The position numbers were made by a program, and so were the translations under genes. A DNA stretch of 64,000 nucleotides from Lewinellaceae bacterium (GTDB taxonomy: Bacteria > Bacteroidota > Bacteroidia > Chitinophagales > Saprospiraceae). Of the stretch, positions 32,018-43,300 are shown piece by piece (positions within the stretch are counted from its first letter, which is position 1; each line of letters opens with the position of its first letter). The stretch spans positions 186,001 through 250,000 of the forward strand of contig JADJFA010000009.1 of assembly GCA_016708875.1 (NCBI GenBank). Direction: 5' to 3'. Under the pieces are notes generated by a model. The model was not told where the DNA came from. It did not search any database and saw only the letters and a list, made by a program, of their open reading frames with translations.

Positions 32018-33004
32018 TTACACCTTCCCCAATTCCCCCTTCAAAAACTCAATCACCTTAATCTCCACAGGATCCACATTCCGCAATTCAGCCAGATAGA
32101 CCGACACCCAATCGCCTAAATGAACCAACCAAAGGGCTTTTTCAATCTGCGATTTTCCTTTGGAAAAGACCTCGATGGAAGTCTGCGTGTAATGTTCCAC
32201 AATGTCTTTGTTGATGTCCGTCCGGATTGCAGTGCGTTGGTAATCATCGTGGTTGCGAAGCCAGATAACGGCCACATCGGGTCGTTGGTCGCGCCATCCC
32301 ACCAGTTCGTTGTGGTTCATTTCGGGGATTACATGATGCCAGCAAAGCATCTTGGCGTTCTCGTTGATCTGCTGCCGCCAGCGCACAGCCACCGCTTCTG
32401 CATGATCGGCGATATAAAGCACAGGTGTTTTGCCAACGAGGAATCCAGCGATTTTGCGGGCGTGTTTTTGGATGGAGACCTGGTCTTGAGTGAGGCGTTT
32501 TTGGGCGGCAGCCACGTTGTTCAGCAATTTACCAGGTATGAGTTTGGCTGCGCGGAAAACACCTAATTGTGCCACTACCGAATAACCGAGGCAAGCCAGA
32601 GGACTACTCCAGCCACCGGGCAATTGCACATAATCGTATCCGTGTTTTTTGGCGAGCTCGATGAGTTTACCACCGGAAGCGATGCAGACTATTTTCGCGC
32701 CCGTACTGGTCAGTTGTTCAAAAGTGCTGAGCGTTTCCTCTGTGTTGCCGCTGTAGGAAGAGCAGATGGCGAGCGTGTGTTTGTTCACCCAAGTGGGCGC
32801 CTGGTAGCCTTTGCTGACCACTACAGGAAGTTTGCAGGATGTGCGCACAAAATCCTGTACAAATCCGCCGCCAATACCACTACCGCCAAGGCCGGAGATA
32901 AAGACAGAACGGAAGGGAGCACTGTGTTTTTTCAGTACAATTTTTTGGGCAATTTCGAGAGCTTCCCCCAATTGGGCCGGAAAGCGAGCGATCATTTTAT
33001 CCAT
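32018..33004 (-). CDS. SIS-domain sugar-phosphate isomerase (bifunctional phosphoglucose/phosphomannose isomerase type)
   Basis: A 328-residue protein with two SIS halves. The first has VFISGLGGSGIGGGFVQDFV, LPVVVSKGYQAPTWV and LAICSSYSGNTEETLSTFEQ; the second has VLYIADHAEAVAVRWRQQIN, ENAKMLCWHHVIPEMNHNEL and a closing IEKALWLVHLGDWVSVYLAE. The EMNHNEL Glu-His segment is the catalytic base region in this family, which interconverts glucose-6-phosphate or mannose-6-phosphate with fructose-6-phosphate. The start at 33004 (MDKMIARFPAQL) fits the family; longer starts extend into a promoter-like region. The stop is 4 nt from the family L hairpin arm. Confidence 0.85.
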   Translation of the reverse strand: MDKMIARFPAQLGEALEIAQKIVLKKHSAPFRSVFISGLGGSGIGGGFVQDFVRTSCKLPVVVSKGYQAPTWVNKHTLAICSSYSGNTEETLSTFEQLTSTGAKIVCIASGGKLIELAKKHGYDYVQLPGGWSSPLACLGYSVVAQLGVFRAAKLIPGKLLNNVAAAQKRLTQDQVSIQKHARKIAGFLVGKTPVLYIADHAEAVAVRWRQQINENAKMLCWHHVIPEMNHNELVGWRDQRPDVAVIWLRNHDDYQRTAIRTDINKDIVEHYTQTSIEVFSKGKSQIEKALWLVHLGDWVSVYLAELRNVDPVEIKVIEFLKGELGKV

Positions 33005-33081
33005 CAGTATGAATGTGTGAATGGGTGATTGAGTGAAACAGATACCCTGATTTGAAGAAGTAATGGGCATTAAAAGCGACG

Positions 33082-33117
33082 CAAAACTACGCGTATGTTC
33101 AGCATTTGTCATCAAAA
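33082..33117 (-). promoter_or_regulatory. Bacteroidota-type promoter upstream of the SIS isomerase
   Basis: On the minus strand TTTTG (33113-33117) and TAGTTTTG (33082-33089) are 23 nt apart, a slightly long but acceptable spacing. The leader to the ATG at 33004 would be about 70 nt. Confidence 0.5.
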
Positions 33118-33511
33118 GGGGGGTGGGAATGGGAGGTGAAGCCAATTACTTAACCGCAGCAGACGGCCGTTTTATAACTTTCCATTTGAAAGCCATCTAT
33201 AGATGCGCTCAAGTATTGATACAAATTAGCTTGCGTAACTCAGTGGCCTTCCAGATAAACGGCAGTCCTTAATCGCAATCTACCCGACACAAACCTACAT
33301 TCGAAAAAAAATTAACAACCACAAATCACGATATTCACCACAGAAGGGCCTACTTTTGCTAAGCATAAGACACCAAAGTTTTTTAATCTCTCGCCTTTTT
33401 CAATCCTTCCCCTCGTCTACGAAGTAAAATTCGGGTCACACCTTTAAAGTGGCTCGGCTTTTGTCGCGTTTAATCCTGAGTGTCATAAATATCCGATTAC
33501 AATTTAAAAAA
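33118..33511. other. Intergenic region of about 390 nt
   Basis: No gene recognised. A -7 like TACTTTTG is at 33351-33358, about 150 nt before the adhesin start, without a clear -33 box. An A-rich stretch (AATTTAAAAAAATG) just before 33512 is typical of strong Bacteroidota translation starts. Confidence 0.4.
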
Positions 33512-36500
33512 ATGTTGTTTCCCATGGGACAAACGTCTACCGCAACCTATCTCAAAAATCGAATTACCCCCCTTGTCTTTTTGCTGGCATTTTTCCTGCC
33601 CGCCTTATCACAGGCGCAATTCCAAGTCACCGTCACAGGTACCAATGTCACCTGTTCTGGTTTCAACAATGGTACCGCAACAGCCACCCCATCCGGCGGC
33701 TGGTTTCCCTACACTTATCTTTTGAGCAACGGTGCTACCACCCAAACGATTACAAATCTTGCACCGGGCAACTACTGTGTCACGGTAACAGACATTGACC
33801 TTGCCTTTGGCACGGGTTGTATTACCATCACGCAACCGCCTGCTTTGGGGGTTGATGTGTATTGCAACAGCCAAATTTGTGGTTTTGTGCCGGATGGTAC
33901 GGCCGCAGCAGTTCCAAGCAATGGAACTCCTCCTTACTCCTATCTTTGGAGTAATGGTGCGGTGACACCAGAAATAACCGGGCTTTCACAGGGTATTTAT
34001 ACAGTGACCGTTACAGATGCAAATGGCTGTACGGCCGCAGATTTCTGTGAGGTTGGTTTCTGGAACGAAGGGATTTGGCTGATGGATTCTATTTACCATC
34101 AAATCACCTGCTTCGGTGCCAACAATGGCTGGATACACGTTAGTGTGATGTCAGGCGTTGGCCCTTATGCTTACATTTGGAGCAATGGCGGTACGACTGC
34201 CGATATCATCAACCTAGGACCCGGCAATTATACTGTGACGGTGACAGATTTGGGTACCGGATGTTCCAATATAGCATCTGCAACCTTGATTGAGCCTGCA
34301 TTATTGGTGTGTACACCCTCTTCTATTCCTGCCAACTGTGGCTTGAATGGTACTGCTACCATCACCGCCACAGGTGGCACACAGCCCTACAATTACAACT
34401 GGAGCAACGGGCAATCCAGCCCCAGCATTGCAGTCCCTGCTGGCACATATTCTGTGACGGTGACTGATGCCAATGGCTGTTCTTGTTCTAGCAGCGTCAT
34501 TGTTCAGAGCAACAGCAGCGCCTTGGTCGTCAATGTGACACCGACCGTGCCTGCTGGATGTATAGTAGGCGGTAGTGCTTCTGCCACTGTAACTGGCGGG
34601 TCGGGCAACTATGCTTACTCTTGGGATAATGGCAACACCACTGCAACGGCAACCAATCTTTCTGCTGGTCCACACAGTGTAACTGTAGTAGATATCGCCA
34701 CCGGGTGCCAGGGAGTTGGCAACGTCATTATCGTCCCAGCTCCACCGCTCATCCCAACCGCAAACGCTACAGGACCAGCAACCTGTTTGGTAGGCGGCAC
34801 GGCTTCTGCTTCAGCCTCAGGTGGTATTGCACCATACACATTTCAATGGGATAACGGCCAATTAACAGCCAACGCCACAGGCCTGTTAGCCGGGCAACAC
34901 AGCGTGACTGTAACGGACGCTTCTGGTTGTGTGGGCATTGCCTTGGTGACCATCCTTCAATCTCAAGGGCCTGGCGTAGACGTAACCATTAATTTACATG
35001 CAACTTGTATTGCGGGCGGTACTGCTACTGCCATGGCTAGTGGCTCCACGGGACCTTATACTTATCAATGGTCTGCTTCGGCAAACAATCAAACAACGGC
35101 AACTGCAACGAACCTTCCTCCTGGTACACACAGTGTTACTGTAACGGATATTAATGGTTGTAAAGCAGTTGGAATGGCAACGATCCTTCAGCCTGGTGCA
35201 CCAACGGCAATTATTTCTGGCAGCAGCCCATCGGCTTGCGGCAGCAATACTGGTTCGGCCACTGTGTCGGCTACTGGAGGTACAAGCCCATATACCTACA
35301 AGTGGAATAACCCTGGCATGAGCACGACTGCTACCGTGAGCAATCTATCCGCTGGCACCTACACTGCTACGGTCACGGATGCTGCTGGTTGTACTGCCAC
35401 CGCAGTTGTCAGCATTGCTGCATCGCTGCCTCCCAATGTGGTCATAACGGCCTCTACCAATGCCAACTGTTCAACACCGGGCAGCGCGATGGCCAGCGTT
35501 TCTGGTGGTACGCCAGCCTACACCTATTCCTGGAGTAATGGTGAAACTACGGCTACTGCCGTGAACTTGCCCGCAGGCACCTACACCGTGACGGTAAAAG
35601 ATGCAAACAATTGTACTGCAACGGCTTCTGTCACCATCGGTTCTACCAACAATGGCATCAAAATCGGCGATTGGGTTTGGTACGACGACGATCAAAACGG
35701 TTTCCAACATCCTACGCTCGAAATTGGTGTGCCCAACATTACGGTCATGCTGATGAAAGCCGGTCCTGATGGGATTTTTGGCAATGCGGACGACGTGACG
35801 GTTGGTACCACCACCACCAATGGGACTGGCTACTACTATTTCGATTGTGTTACTCCCGGCACTTATATCCTGATGTTCACCGGCAAACCTGCCGGATACC
35901 AGTGGACGAAAAAAGACTGGGTCAACAACGATTGCAAAGACAGCGACGTGAAGACCAATGGCAAAACCGAGCCATTCACCATTGTTGCAGGTCAACCGGA
36001 TGACCTTTGTTTTGATGCAGGAATTCACACAATTTGCGATAACGTGACCAATGCTGGCGTAATTTGCTGTAGCCAGATTATCTGCGAAGGCGAAACACCA
36101 GACCCAATCGTAGGTACAGTACCGCCTACAGGTGGTAGTGGGGTTTTAGAATATCAATGGTTGCAGTTTATCCAAATTGGCCAGGCGCCTCCCAATTGGG
36201 TCGGCATTCCAGGCGCTAACAGTGAGGACTATCAGCCAGGCCCATTGTTCGAGACGGCTAAGTATATGCGCTGCGCTCGTCGTGCAGGTTGCCCATTCCT
36301 CGAATCCAATATTGTAACGATCACAGTATTGCCTGCTGGCTCTCCTGGTTGTACTGGGTTCAATATGAACTTTAACGTAAACCAAACCAACGGCACATCC
36401 GTGTTGGTACATTGGACCACCCTCCCTGAGGCAACAGAGTATTCGTACACTGTACAACACTCTGCTGATATGCAAACTTGGGGCAATGTGGAAACCATCA

Positions 36501-36904
36501 TGGGCAAGCAAGATGCAGTTAACCCGAATGAGTATATCTACGTGCATGAAAGACCGATAATTGGCAGGAACTTCTACCGCATCCGTCGCTTGAGCAGCAT
36601 GGGACAACAGGCTTTCTCTGACATCCGCGCGCTTGAAGTCTTCTTCACGCCATCCAACGGCATCCTGATCGCACCAAACCCGGTAGGGAATTTGCTGATC
36701 ATCAAGAGTGCCATCCAATACGACACTGATGTGACGATTGACATTTCGGCTACGAATGGCGCCGTGCTGCACCGTATCAATATCCCTGCTGGCGAACTAT
36801 ATTCAACGGAGTTGCCAGTAACAGATTTGCCGACCGGCATTTACATCGCACGTGTTCGTTTTGGCAACGGCGAAGTGAAAACGCTGAAGATCGTAAAAAT
36901 TTAA
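33512..36904 (+). CDS. Large surface protein with SprB repeats, SdrD-like domain and T9SS sorting domain
   Basis: An 1130-residue secreted protein. Signal peptide NRITPLVFLLAFFLPALSQA, then about nine SprB-type repeats of 60-80 residues, each ending in a V-T-V-T-D-x-x-G-C-x unit (for example YSVTVTDANGCSCSSSV). They are followed by an SdrD B-like domain (IKIGDWVWYDDDQNGFQ, then TTTNGTGYYYFDCVTPGTYI). A final Ig-like stretch leads to a type A T9SS sorting domain (LIAPNPVGNLLIIKSA, TDLPTGIYIARVRFGNGE, LKIVKI). SprB repeats are known from the Flavobacterium gliding adhesin, so a role in surface adhesion or motility is inferred. The start at 33512 is chosen for its A-rich upstream sequence; 33524 is an alternative. 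A strong terminator follows. Confidence 0.86.
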   Translation: MLFPMGQTSTATYLKNRITPLVFLLAFFLPALSQAQFQVTVTGTNVTCSGFNNGTATATPSGGWFPYTYLLSNGATTQTITNLAPGNYCVTVTDIDLAFGTGCITITQPPALGVDVYCNSQICGFVPDGTAAAVPSNGTPPYSYLWSNGAVTPEITGLSQGIYTVTVTDANGCTAADFCEVGFWNEGIWLMDSIYHQITCFGANNGWIHVSVMSGVGPYAYIWSNGGTTADIINLGPGNYTVTVTDLGTGCSNIASATLIEPALLVCTPSSIPANCGLNGTATITATGGTQPYNYNWSNGQSSPSIAVPAGTYSVTVTDANGCSCSSSVIVQSNSSALVVNVTPTVPAGCIVGGSASATVTGGSGNYAYSWDNGNTTATATNLSAGPHSVTVVDIATGCQGVGNVIIVPAPPLIPTANATGPATCLVGGTASASASGGIAPYTFQWDNGQLTANATGLLAGQHSVTVTDASGCVGIALVTILQSQGPGVDVTINLHATCIAGGTATAMASGSTGPYTYQWSASANNQTTATATNLPPGTHSVTVTDINGCKAVGMATILQPGAPTAIISGSSPSACGSNTGSATVSATGGTSPYTYKWNNPGMSTTATVSNLSAGTYTATVTDAAGCTATAVVSIAASLPPNVVITASTNANCSTPGSAMASVSGGTPAYTYSWSNGETTATAVNLPAGTYTVTVKDANNCTATASVTIGSTNNGIKIGDWVWYDDDQNGFQHPTLEIGVPNITVMLMKAGPDGIFGNADDVTVGTTTTNGTGYYYFDCVTPGTYILMFTGKPAGYQWTKKDWVNNDCKDSDVKTNGKTEPFTIVAGQPDDLCFDAGIHTICDNVTNAGVICCSQIICEGETPDPIVGTVPPTGGSGVLEYQWLQFIQIGQAPPNWVGIPGANSEDYQPGPLFETAKYMRCARRAGCPFLESNIVTITVLPAGSPGCTGFNMNFNVNQTNGTSVLVHWTTLPEATEYSYTVQHSADMQTWGNVETIMGKQDAVNPNEYIYVHERPIIGRNFYRIRRLSSMGQQAFSDIRALEVFFTPSNGILIAPNPVGNLLIIKSAIQYDTDVTIDISATNGAVLHRINIPAGELYSTELPVTDLPTGIYIARVRFGNGEVKTLKIVKI

Positions 36905-36945
36905 GGACAACGAATTGCCGATAAAAGGTAATTTAAAATAGCAGA

Positions 36946-36981
36946 GCGGCCTTCCCGGGAATCGGGGAGGCCGCTTTTTTT
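36946..36981 (+). terminator. Rho-independent terminator after the SprB-repeat gene
   Basis: GCGGCCTTCCC and GGGGAGGCCGC form an 11-bp stem around GGGAATC, followed by TTTTTTTG. It stands 42 nt after the stop codon at 36904. This is one of only two classical intrinsic terminators I see in the window. Confidence 0.85.
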
Positions 36982-37035
36982 GTACATTCAATGAGTCTTT
37001 TTCCTATTCTTGCAGCCTAAAATTTAGCCTGCGAT

Positions 37036-40000
37036 ATGAAACGATTCACTCTCCTACTTTTCTGCATTTTCATTCAAACCTTCCTTTTTTCTCAAAAAAA
37101 CAAAGCGGTTATGCCTGCCGGGGCCTCATCGGAGGCTGGTCAAACAGTGAACGAATCCCTCCTTAGTTCGCTTCAATGGCGCAATATCGGCCCTTTCCGG
37201 GGAGGCAGGTCCGCAGCCGTGACGGGCGTGGCGGGCAAACCCAATCTCTTCTACTTCGGCTCAACTGGCGGCGGCGTATGGCGCACTCAAGACGGCGGCC
37301 GCACTTGGGAGAACATCTCCGATGGCTTCTTTGGTGGCAGTATCGGGGCCATCGAAGTTGCGCCAAGCGACCACAACGTGCTATACGTCGGCGGAGGTGA
37401 ATGCACCGTGCGCGGCAACGTGAGTAGTGGTACCGGGATGTGGAAAAGTGAGGACGCTGGCCGAACCTGGAAGCCTTCAGGCCTGACAAAAAGCAGGCAT
37501 ATCCCGCGTATCCGTGTTCATCCAACTAACCCAGATATTGCCTACGCTGCGGTGTTGGGCGACCTTTACAAAGCCTCCGATGAACGCGGGTTGTACCGTA
37601 CCCGCGACGGAGGGAAAACCTGGCAGCGCATTCATTTTGTGAATGAAAACGTGGGTGCCGTGGACCTTTGCCTGGATCCTACCAACCCTCGAATTATGTA
37701 CGCTTCCTTTTGGAAAATCAGGCGCACGCCCTACGATTTGTCGAGCGGAGGGGAAGGCTCGAGCCTCTGGAAAAGCACCGATAGCGGGGATACCTGGACA
37801 GAACTTACTCGAAATGAGGGACTTCCAAAAGACACCCTGGGCATTATCGGCGTTGCTGTCAGCCCTTCACGGCCAGATCGCGTTTGGGCCATCATCGAAA
37901 GCCAAACTGGTGGCGTGTTTCGCTCAGACGACGGTGGTAAAAATGGACAAAGGTGAATGATGACCGAAACCTCCGGCAGCGCGCCTGGTATTATACCCGC
38001 ATTTATGCCGATACCAAAGATGAAGACGTGGTATACGTGATGAACGTGGCCTATCACAAAAGCAAAGATGGTGGCAAAACATTCCAATCAAAATACGCTC
38101 CCCATGGCGATCACCACGATTTTTGGGTGGCACCTGAAGACTCAAAACGTCTGATAATCGGCGACGACGGCGGTGCGCAAATCAGTTACGACGGTGGCGA
38201 GACCTGGAGCACCTATCACAATCAGCCCACGGCACAGTTTTACCGGGTAACAACCGACAATGCTTTCCCTTTCCGAATTTATGGGTCGCAACAGGACAAC
38301 AGCAGCGTGCGGATCGCGCATCGTACTGATGGCTCCTCCATAGGTGACCGTGATTTTGAATCCACTGCCGGAGGTGAGAGCGGTCACCTCGCCGTAGATC
38401 CAACCAACAACGAAATTGTGTATGGTGGTGAGTATCATGGTTTTCTGAGTCGTGTGGATCATAAAAACCGCACGAATCGCCCCATCAACGTGTGGCCGGA
38501 AGACAATATGGGGCACGGCGCCGAGGACGCGAAGTATCGTTTTCAGTGGAATTATCCGGTTTTCTTCAGTCCACACGACCCAAAAAAACTTTATGTAGCC
38601 AGCAACCAGCTCCATGTCACTACGAACGAAGGACAAAGCTGGCAGACCATTTCCCCAGACCTTACCACCAACGACAAGAACCGCCAAAAATCCAGTGGTG
38701 GCCCCATTACGCAAGACAATACCAGCGTGGAATATTATTGCACCATTTTTGCCGCAGCCGAAAGCCCGCGTGTCAAAGACCTGATCTGGACGGGAAGTGA
38801 TGACGGTCTGGTGCATATCACCCGCGACGGCGGAAAGACCTGGACGAATGTAACCCCGCCTGATTTGCCCAAATGGACGATGGTCAATTCACTCGAACCC
38901 GACCGTCACAGCGATGGCGGATGCTACCTTGCTTGCACGGGCTACAAACAGGGGGACTACAAACCCTATCTTTTCAAAACAAAGGACTACGGCAAAACCT
39001 GGACAAAAATCACCGATGGTATTGGGAATGAGGATTTTACCCGTGTCATTCGTACCGACCCAAAACGGCAGGGCATTTTGTATGCCGGCACGGAACAGGG
39101 TATGTATATCAGTTTCACGGATGGCCGGGGCTGGCAAAAATTCCAGCAAAATTTGCCTACAGTGCCAATTACCGATCTGACTATTAAAGACGAGCACCTC
39201 ATCGCTGCCACGCAGGGACGCTCATTTTGGATCATTGACGACCTGACGCCCCTGCACCAAATAGCGGCTTCGCCGGACTTTTTGACAAAAGGGAATTTGG
39301 CTGACAAAGCTATGCACCTATTCCAACCCAAACCGTCTTACCGTATGCGCGGTGGCTCGGTAAAAGGTTCAAAAACAAGCGGAGAAAACCATCCCAACGG
39401 CATGGTCGCCCATTTTTATCTAAAAAACAAACCGGGCGAAAAGGACACCGTCAACCTGGTGGTTTTGGAAAATGACGGCGACACCATCAAGTTCTTTTCC
39501 AACCAAAAACTCCCCGCAGCCTGGGAAAACCGGGGCGGTAAATTGAGCGACTTAAAGGCGGGTGGCAATACGTTCGTTTGGAACCACCGCTACCCCGATG
39601 CTGAGAAATTCGAGGGCATGATACTTTGGAGTTACGACCTCGAAGGCCCCAAAGCCATACCAGGCGATTATCGTGTCCGATTGACGGCTGCGGGTAAAAC
39701 GGAAGAACAAATTTTTACGATTTTACCCGATCCGCGAACGGAAACTTCGCCGCAGATTTTTACACAACAGTTTGATTTTGTGCAATCTGTAGGGTCAAAA
39801 CTCACAGAGGCCCATCGCGCCCTCAAAGAAATCCGCAACGTGCGCGGACAAGTCAAAACCATCACAAACGAGTTGCCAAAGGGCGACAAATTCAAAGCCA
39901 TCAAAGACCTGGCCTCAAAAATGGACTCCACCATGACCAAGGTGGAAGAAGCCATTTATCAGACCAAAAACCGGAGCAGCCAGGACCCGCTCAACTACCC

Positions 40001-40208
40001 GGTGCGTTTAAACGACAAACTTGCCAACCTCATGGGCCAGACGGTGGACGGTGATTTCGCGCCCACGCAACAAGCCGCCGAAGTGCGCGAACTGTTGTTC
40101 CGCCTCACGGATGAGCAATTGGCAAAATGGAAGGCGGTGAAAAGAGAAGAAGAATTGCCGGAACTGAACCGGTTGAGTGCGGTTGAATTCAACTCAGTCT
40201 GGGGTTGA
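37036..40208 (+). CDS. Secreted VPS10/sortilin-like beta-propeller protein with BNR repeats (apparent frame break)
   Basis: Signal peptide MKRFTLLLFCIFIQTFLFSQ, then many Asp-box/BNR turns typical of VPS10-type propellers (VWRTQDGGRTWENISDGFFG, MWKSEDAGRTWKPS, GLYRTRDGGKTWQRI, SLWKSTDSGDTWTEL, LVHITRDGGKTWTNV). This is the family often annotated as glycosyl hydrolase in Bacteroidota genomes. The second half ends in a C-terminal region of about 150 residues with helices (LTEAHRALKEIRNVRG). The frame breaks in the A run 37939-37943; one added base joins SDDGGK to WTKVNDDRNLRQRAWYYTR. Substrate or enzymatic activity is not readable; beta-propeller binding or hydrolysis of extracellular polymers is inferred. 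Full length is about 1057 residues. Confidence 0.82.
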
Positions 40209-40250
40209 GCTTTGATACAGGGTGAAGTAGAGTCCAGTCGTCAGGATTTT

Positions 40251-40289
40251 GAAGAAGTGACACTTAACCTTAAAAAGTGTCACTTCTTC
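40251..40289. repeat. Hairpin, family F
   Basis: GAAGAAGTGACACTT pairs with AAGTGTCACTTCTTC around AACCTTAAA. It lies between the VPS10-like gene and the TIR-CHAT gene, 27 nt before the latter's start. Same family as at 28586, with different outer bases. Confidence 0.85.
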
Positions 40290-40316
40290 ATACATTTATG
40301 CCCAATTAACGCCAAT

Positions 40317-43300
40317 ATGCAAACATTCATCTCCCACACTTCCAAAGACGATGCCTTCGTCAAAGCACTCCGTCAGGCACTCGAAATTTCCGACATCCGC
40401 GCCTGGGCCGATTCTCGCGAATTGGCTGCCGGAGATTTGCTTCAACCAGAAATCGAGCAAGCCATCGCCGAATCAGAGGTGTTTTTCCTCGTCGTTTCGC
40501 CCAATACGTTTCAATCGAAATGGGTAAAAAAGGAATTAGATTTTGCAAAATCCAACCAAAAACGCATTGTAGCACTCCTGCTTGACGGTCAAAAAGTGGA
40601 CGTATTGGCCTGGCTTTTTGAGGAAGAGCCCGTTGCTATTCAAGTTGCCACCTCTGCTGGAGGATTACAAACCGCAATGCCTGAAATCCTGGCTGCGCTG
40701 GGCAAGCGGCTACCCGACGACGCTACCCCCGCTGTAGAGACAGCCGAACCCTCCATTAACGAACTCACCCTCGTGCTCGAAGACCCCCGGCTCTACACTG
40801 AGGGAGGTGTTCGGCGCGGACAGGCCCGGGCGTATTTCGAGATGAACCTCACCGATAGCGATGAACCCATCGTCACTGAACCCTTTGAATTCATCTGCCC
40901 GCTCGGCCCCATCGAAGCAGGGCGTTTGAAGTGGTACATCGAGGAGTACCCACAGTCGGTTTTTTTGGAAAAAATGCTCCGACGCGGCGCGGAACTTGAA
41001 GCCGAACTCACCCAATGGGGCAAACAACTTTTTGAGGTACTTACTGACCCACGCGATGCCCGCGAACTGTTTTGGGAATGGAAAGGTGACAATGTGCACG
41101 AGCGACGGTTCTCCGTGATGTTCAAATTTTTCAATGAAAAAAGCCTGCCTGTCGAAAAGCAAGAGGCCATTAGTCTGCTGATGGCCACCCCCTGGGAGAT
41201 TTTGCACGATAGCACTGGCTACCTTTTTCATGGCAAAAAACCAGTGCGTGTGCGCCGCCGATTGCCAAGCCGGGGCAAAAAAAACAAAATCGAGCTCCAG
41301 GATACCCTCCGCATTTTGCTGCTAAGCCCGCGACCTGTAGATGAACAAGCGGGTTACATTGACCACCGCGTGTCGCCGGAAGCACTGCTTGAAGCCACCG
41401 AACCACTTGGGGACATGGTTGAATTGACCCTGCTCGAACACCCAACATTCGAGGAGATGCGCAAGGCCATCAAGGTTGCTGACGACGCCGGAAAACCTTT
41501 TTCGGTGGTGCATTTCGATGGACATGGGGTGTTCGACCCGCACCGTGGCTTAGGCGCTTTATGTTTTGAAAGCAACGAAACTGCCGAGCAAGCCAAACTT
41601 GAAGGCCGCAAAACCGACATCGTCCACACCGATAAAATTCTGGAAGCCTTGCGCGGCTACCGCGTGCCGTTTTTCTTTTTGGATGCCTGCCAATCGGCCA
41701 TGACCAAGGAAAACCCAACCGGCTCAGTGGCAGCCACCCTGCTCGAAACGGGCGTGGCCTCGGTGGCAGCCATGTCGTATAGTGTTCTGGTGGCTACTGC
41801 CGGGCAATTTGCCAAGGCATTTTACAAAGAGCTGGCACAGGGTGCGCGCATCGGATCGGCCATGCTGGCCGGGCAGCAGGCATTATACGCGAATGCTGTC
41901 CGCGCCGAATTGCCGGGTGGTGAGCAACTCAAACTGCAAGACTGGTTCGTACCAGTACTGTTCCAGGAGGAAAAAGACCCGCAACTGGTCAAAAAAATCC
42001 CCGGACGCGCCGCCCGAGAACTCGATGCCGAACGTCGCCGTGTCAGCATGGGGCTATACCTCCTGCGCCTGCACACGGATTCATTGGCCGGCACCAAGAA
42101 CTGCTGGCCCTGGAGCGACTGTTGCTTACAGAGCGTTATGCCGTGCTGGTCGGACAGGGCGGGGCGGGAAAAACGACCCTCGCCACCGAACTGGCTCGCT
42201 GGATGCACAGTACCCGTCGCTTTCAGCGTCTGGCCTTCGTGTCGTTCGAAGATGTGCGCGATGTTCGCACAGCCATAGATGTATTGGGTAGGCAGTTGGT
42301 CGCTTCGGATTTTTCTGTTGCAACTTTCAAAGATGAAGCAGAGGCCTTGCTACACTTGGACCGCCGCTTGAGCGAGTTCAAAACGCTCATTGTGCTGGAC
42401 AATATGGAAAGCATCCTCCCCGATGCGGATGGAAATGCACCTCTGGGCGTGGAGGATTTTGGGAAATTCGCGGCACTGTTTTCCCGCCTAAAAAATGCAG
42501 GCGCTTCGCTCCTCTTCACCACCCGTGAGCGCCTCCCTGCACCCTTCGATGCAGGCAGGAACCACCGATATCTCGGCCAACTCAGCCCTGCTGATGCGCT
42601 GCGGCTCATCGCCGGGGTGCGACGGCAGGAGGGTTTGGAAGAGCCACCCCTGAACCTTGAAGACCTGGAAAAAGCCTATGGCGTACTCGCCAGTCGCTTG
42701 AATTACCACGCCCGCGCTTGCGCTTTGCTTGCCCGAACCATCCCAGCTGATGCTGATACCCTGACGCTGCTCGATGCCGACCTAACACAGCTCATGGCTG
42801 ACTTGGAGCGCAAGCACCCCGGTGAGCGCGAAAACAGCCTTTTTGCCAGTCTGGAACTCTCGCTGCGGAGGCTGCCGCCAGCCATGCGGGAGGTGGTGGA
42901 TGCGCTGGCGGTTTATCACGGTGGGGCGGATGTAGCGACTTGGGCAATGGTGGCAGAATGTGAGCCGCAAGCAGCCCACGATGCTGGATTTGCACTCATT
43001 CATGTTGGCTTGGCCGAATACGCCTACGATAAGTTTCCCTATTATTTCAAAATAGACCCCAGTTTACCCGCCTATTTAGCTGCCCGTACCGCGCCAGAAC
43101 TGCTGGATGCCCGGCGGTTGCGCTGGGTGGAGGGCATGGCGGCTTTGAGTGGATTTTTATACCAACAAATTTTTCAAAACCGCCAACTCGCCACCGACTC
43201 CTGCCTGCTCAGTGAAGCCAACCTATTGGCCATGCTAGCCGCTTTGGCACACAGCGCCTCACTGGAACAACTCATAAACGAAGCAGGAAGAATTGAAGAA

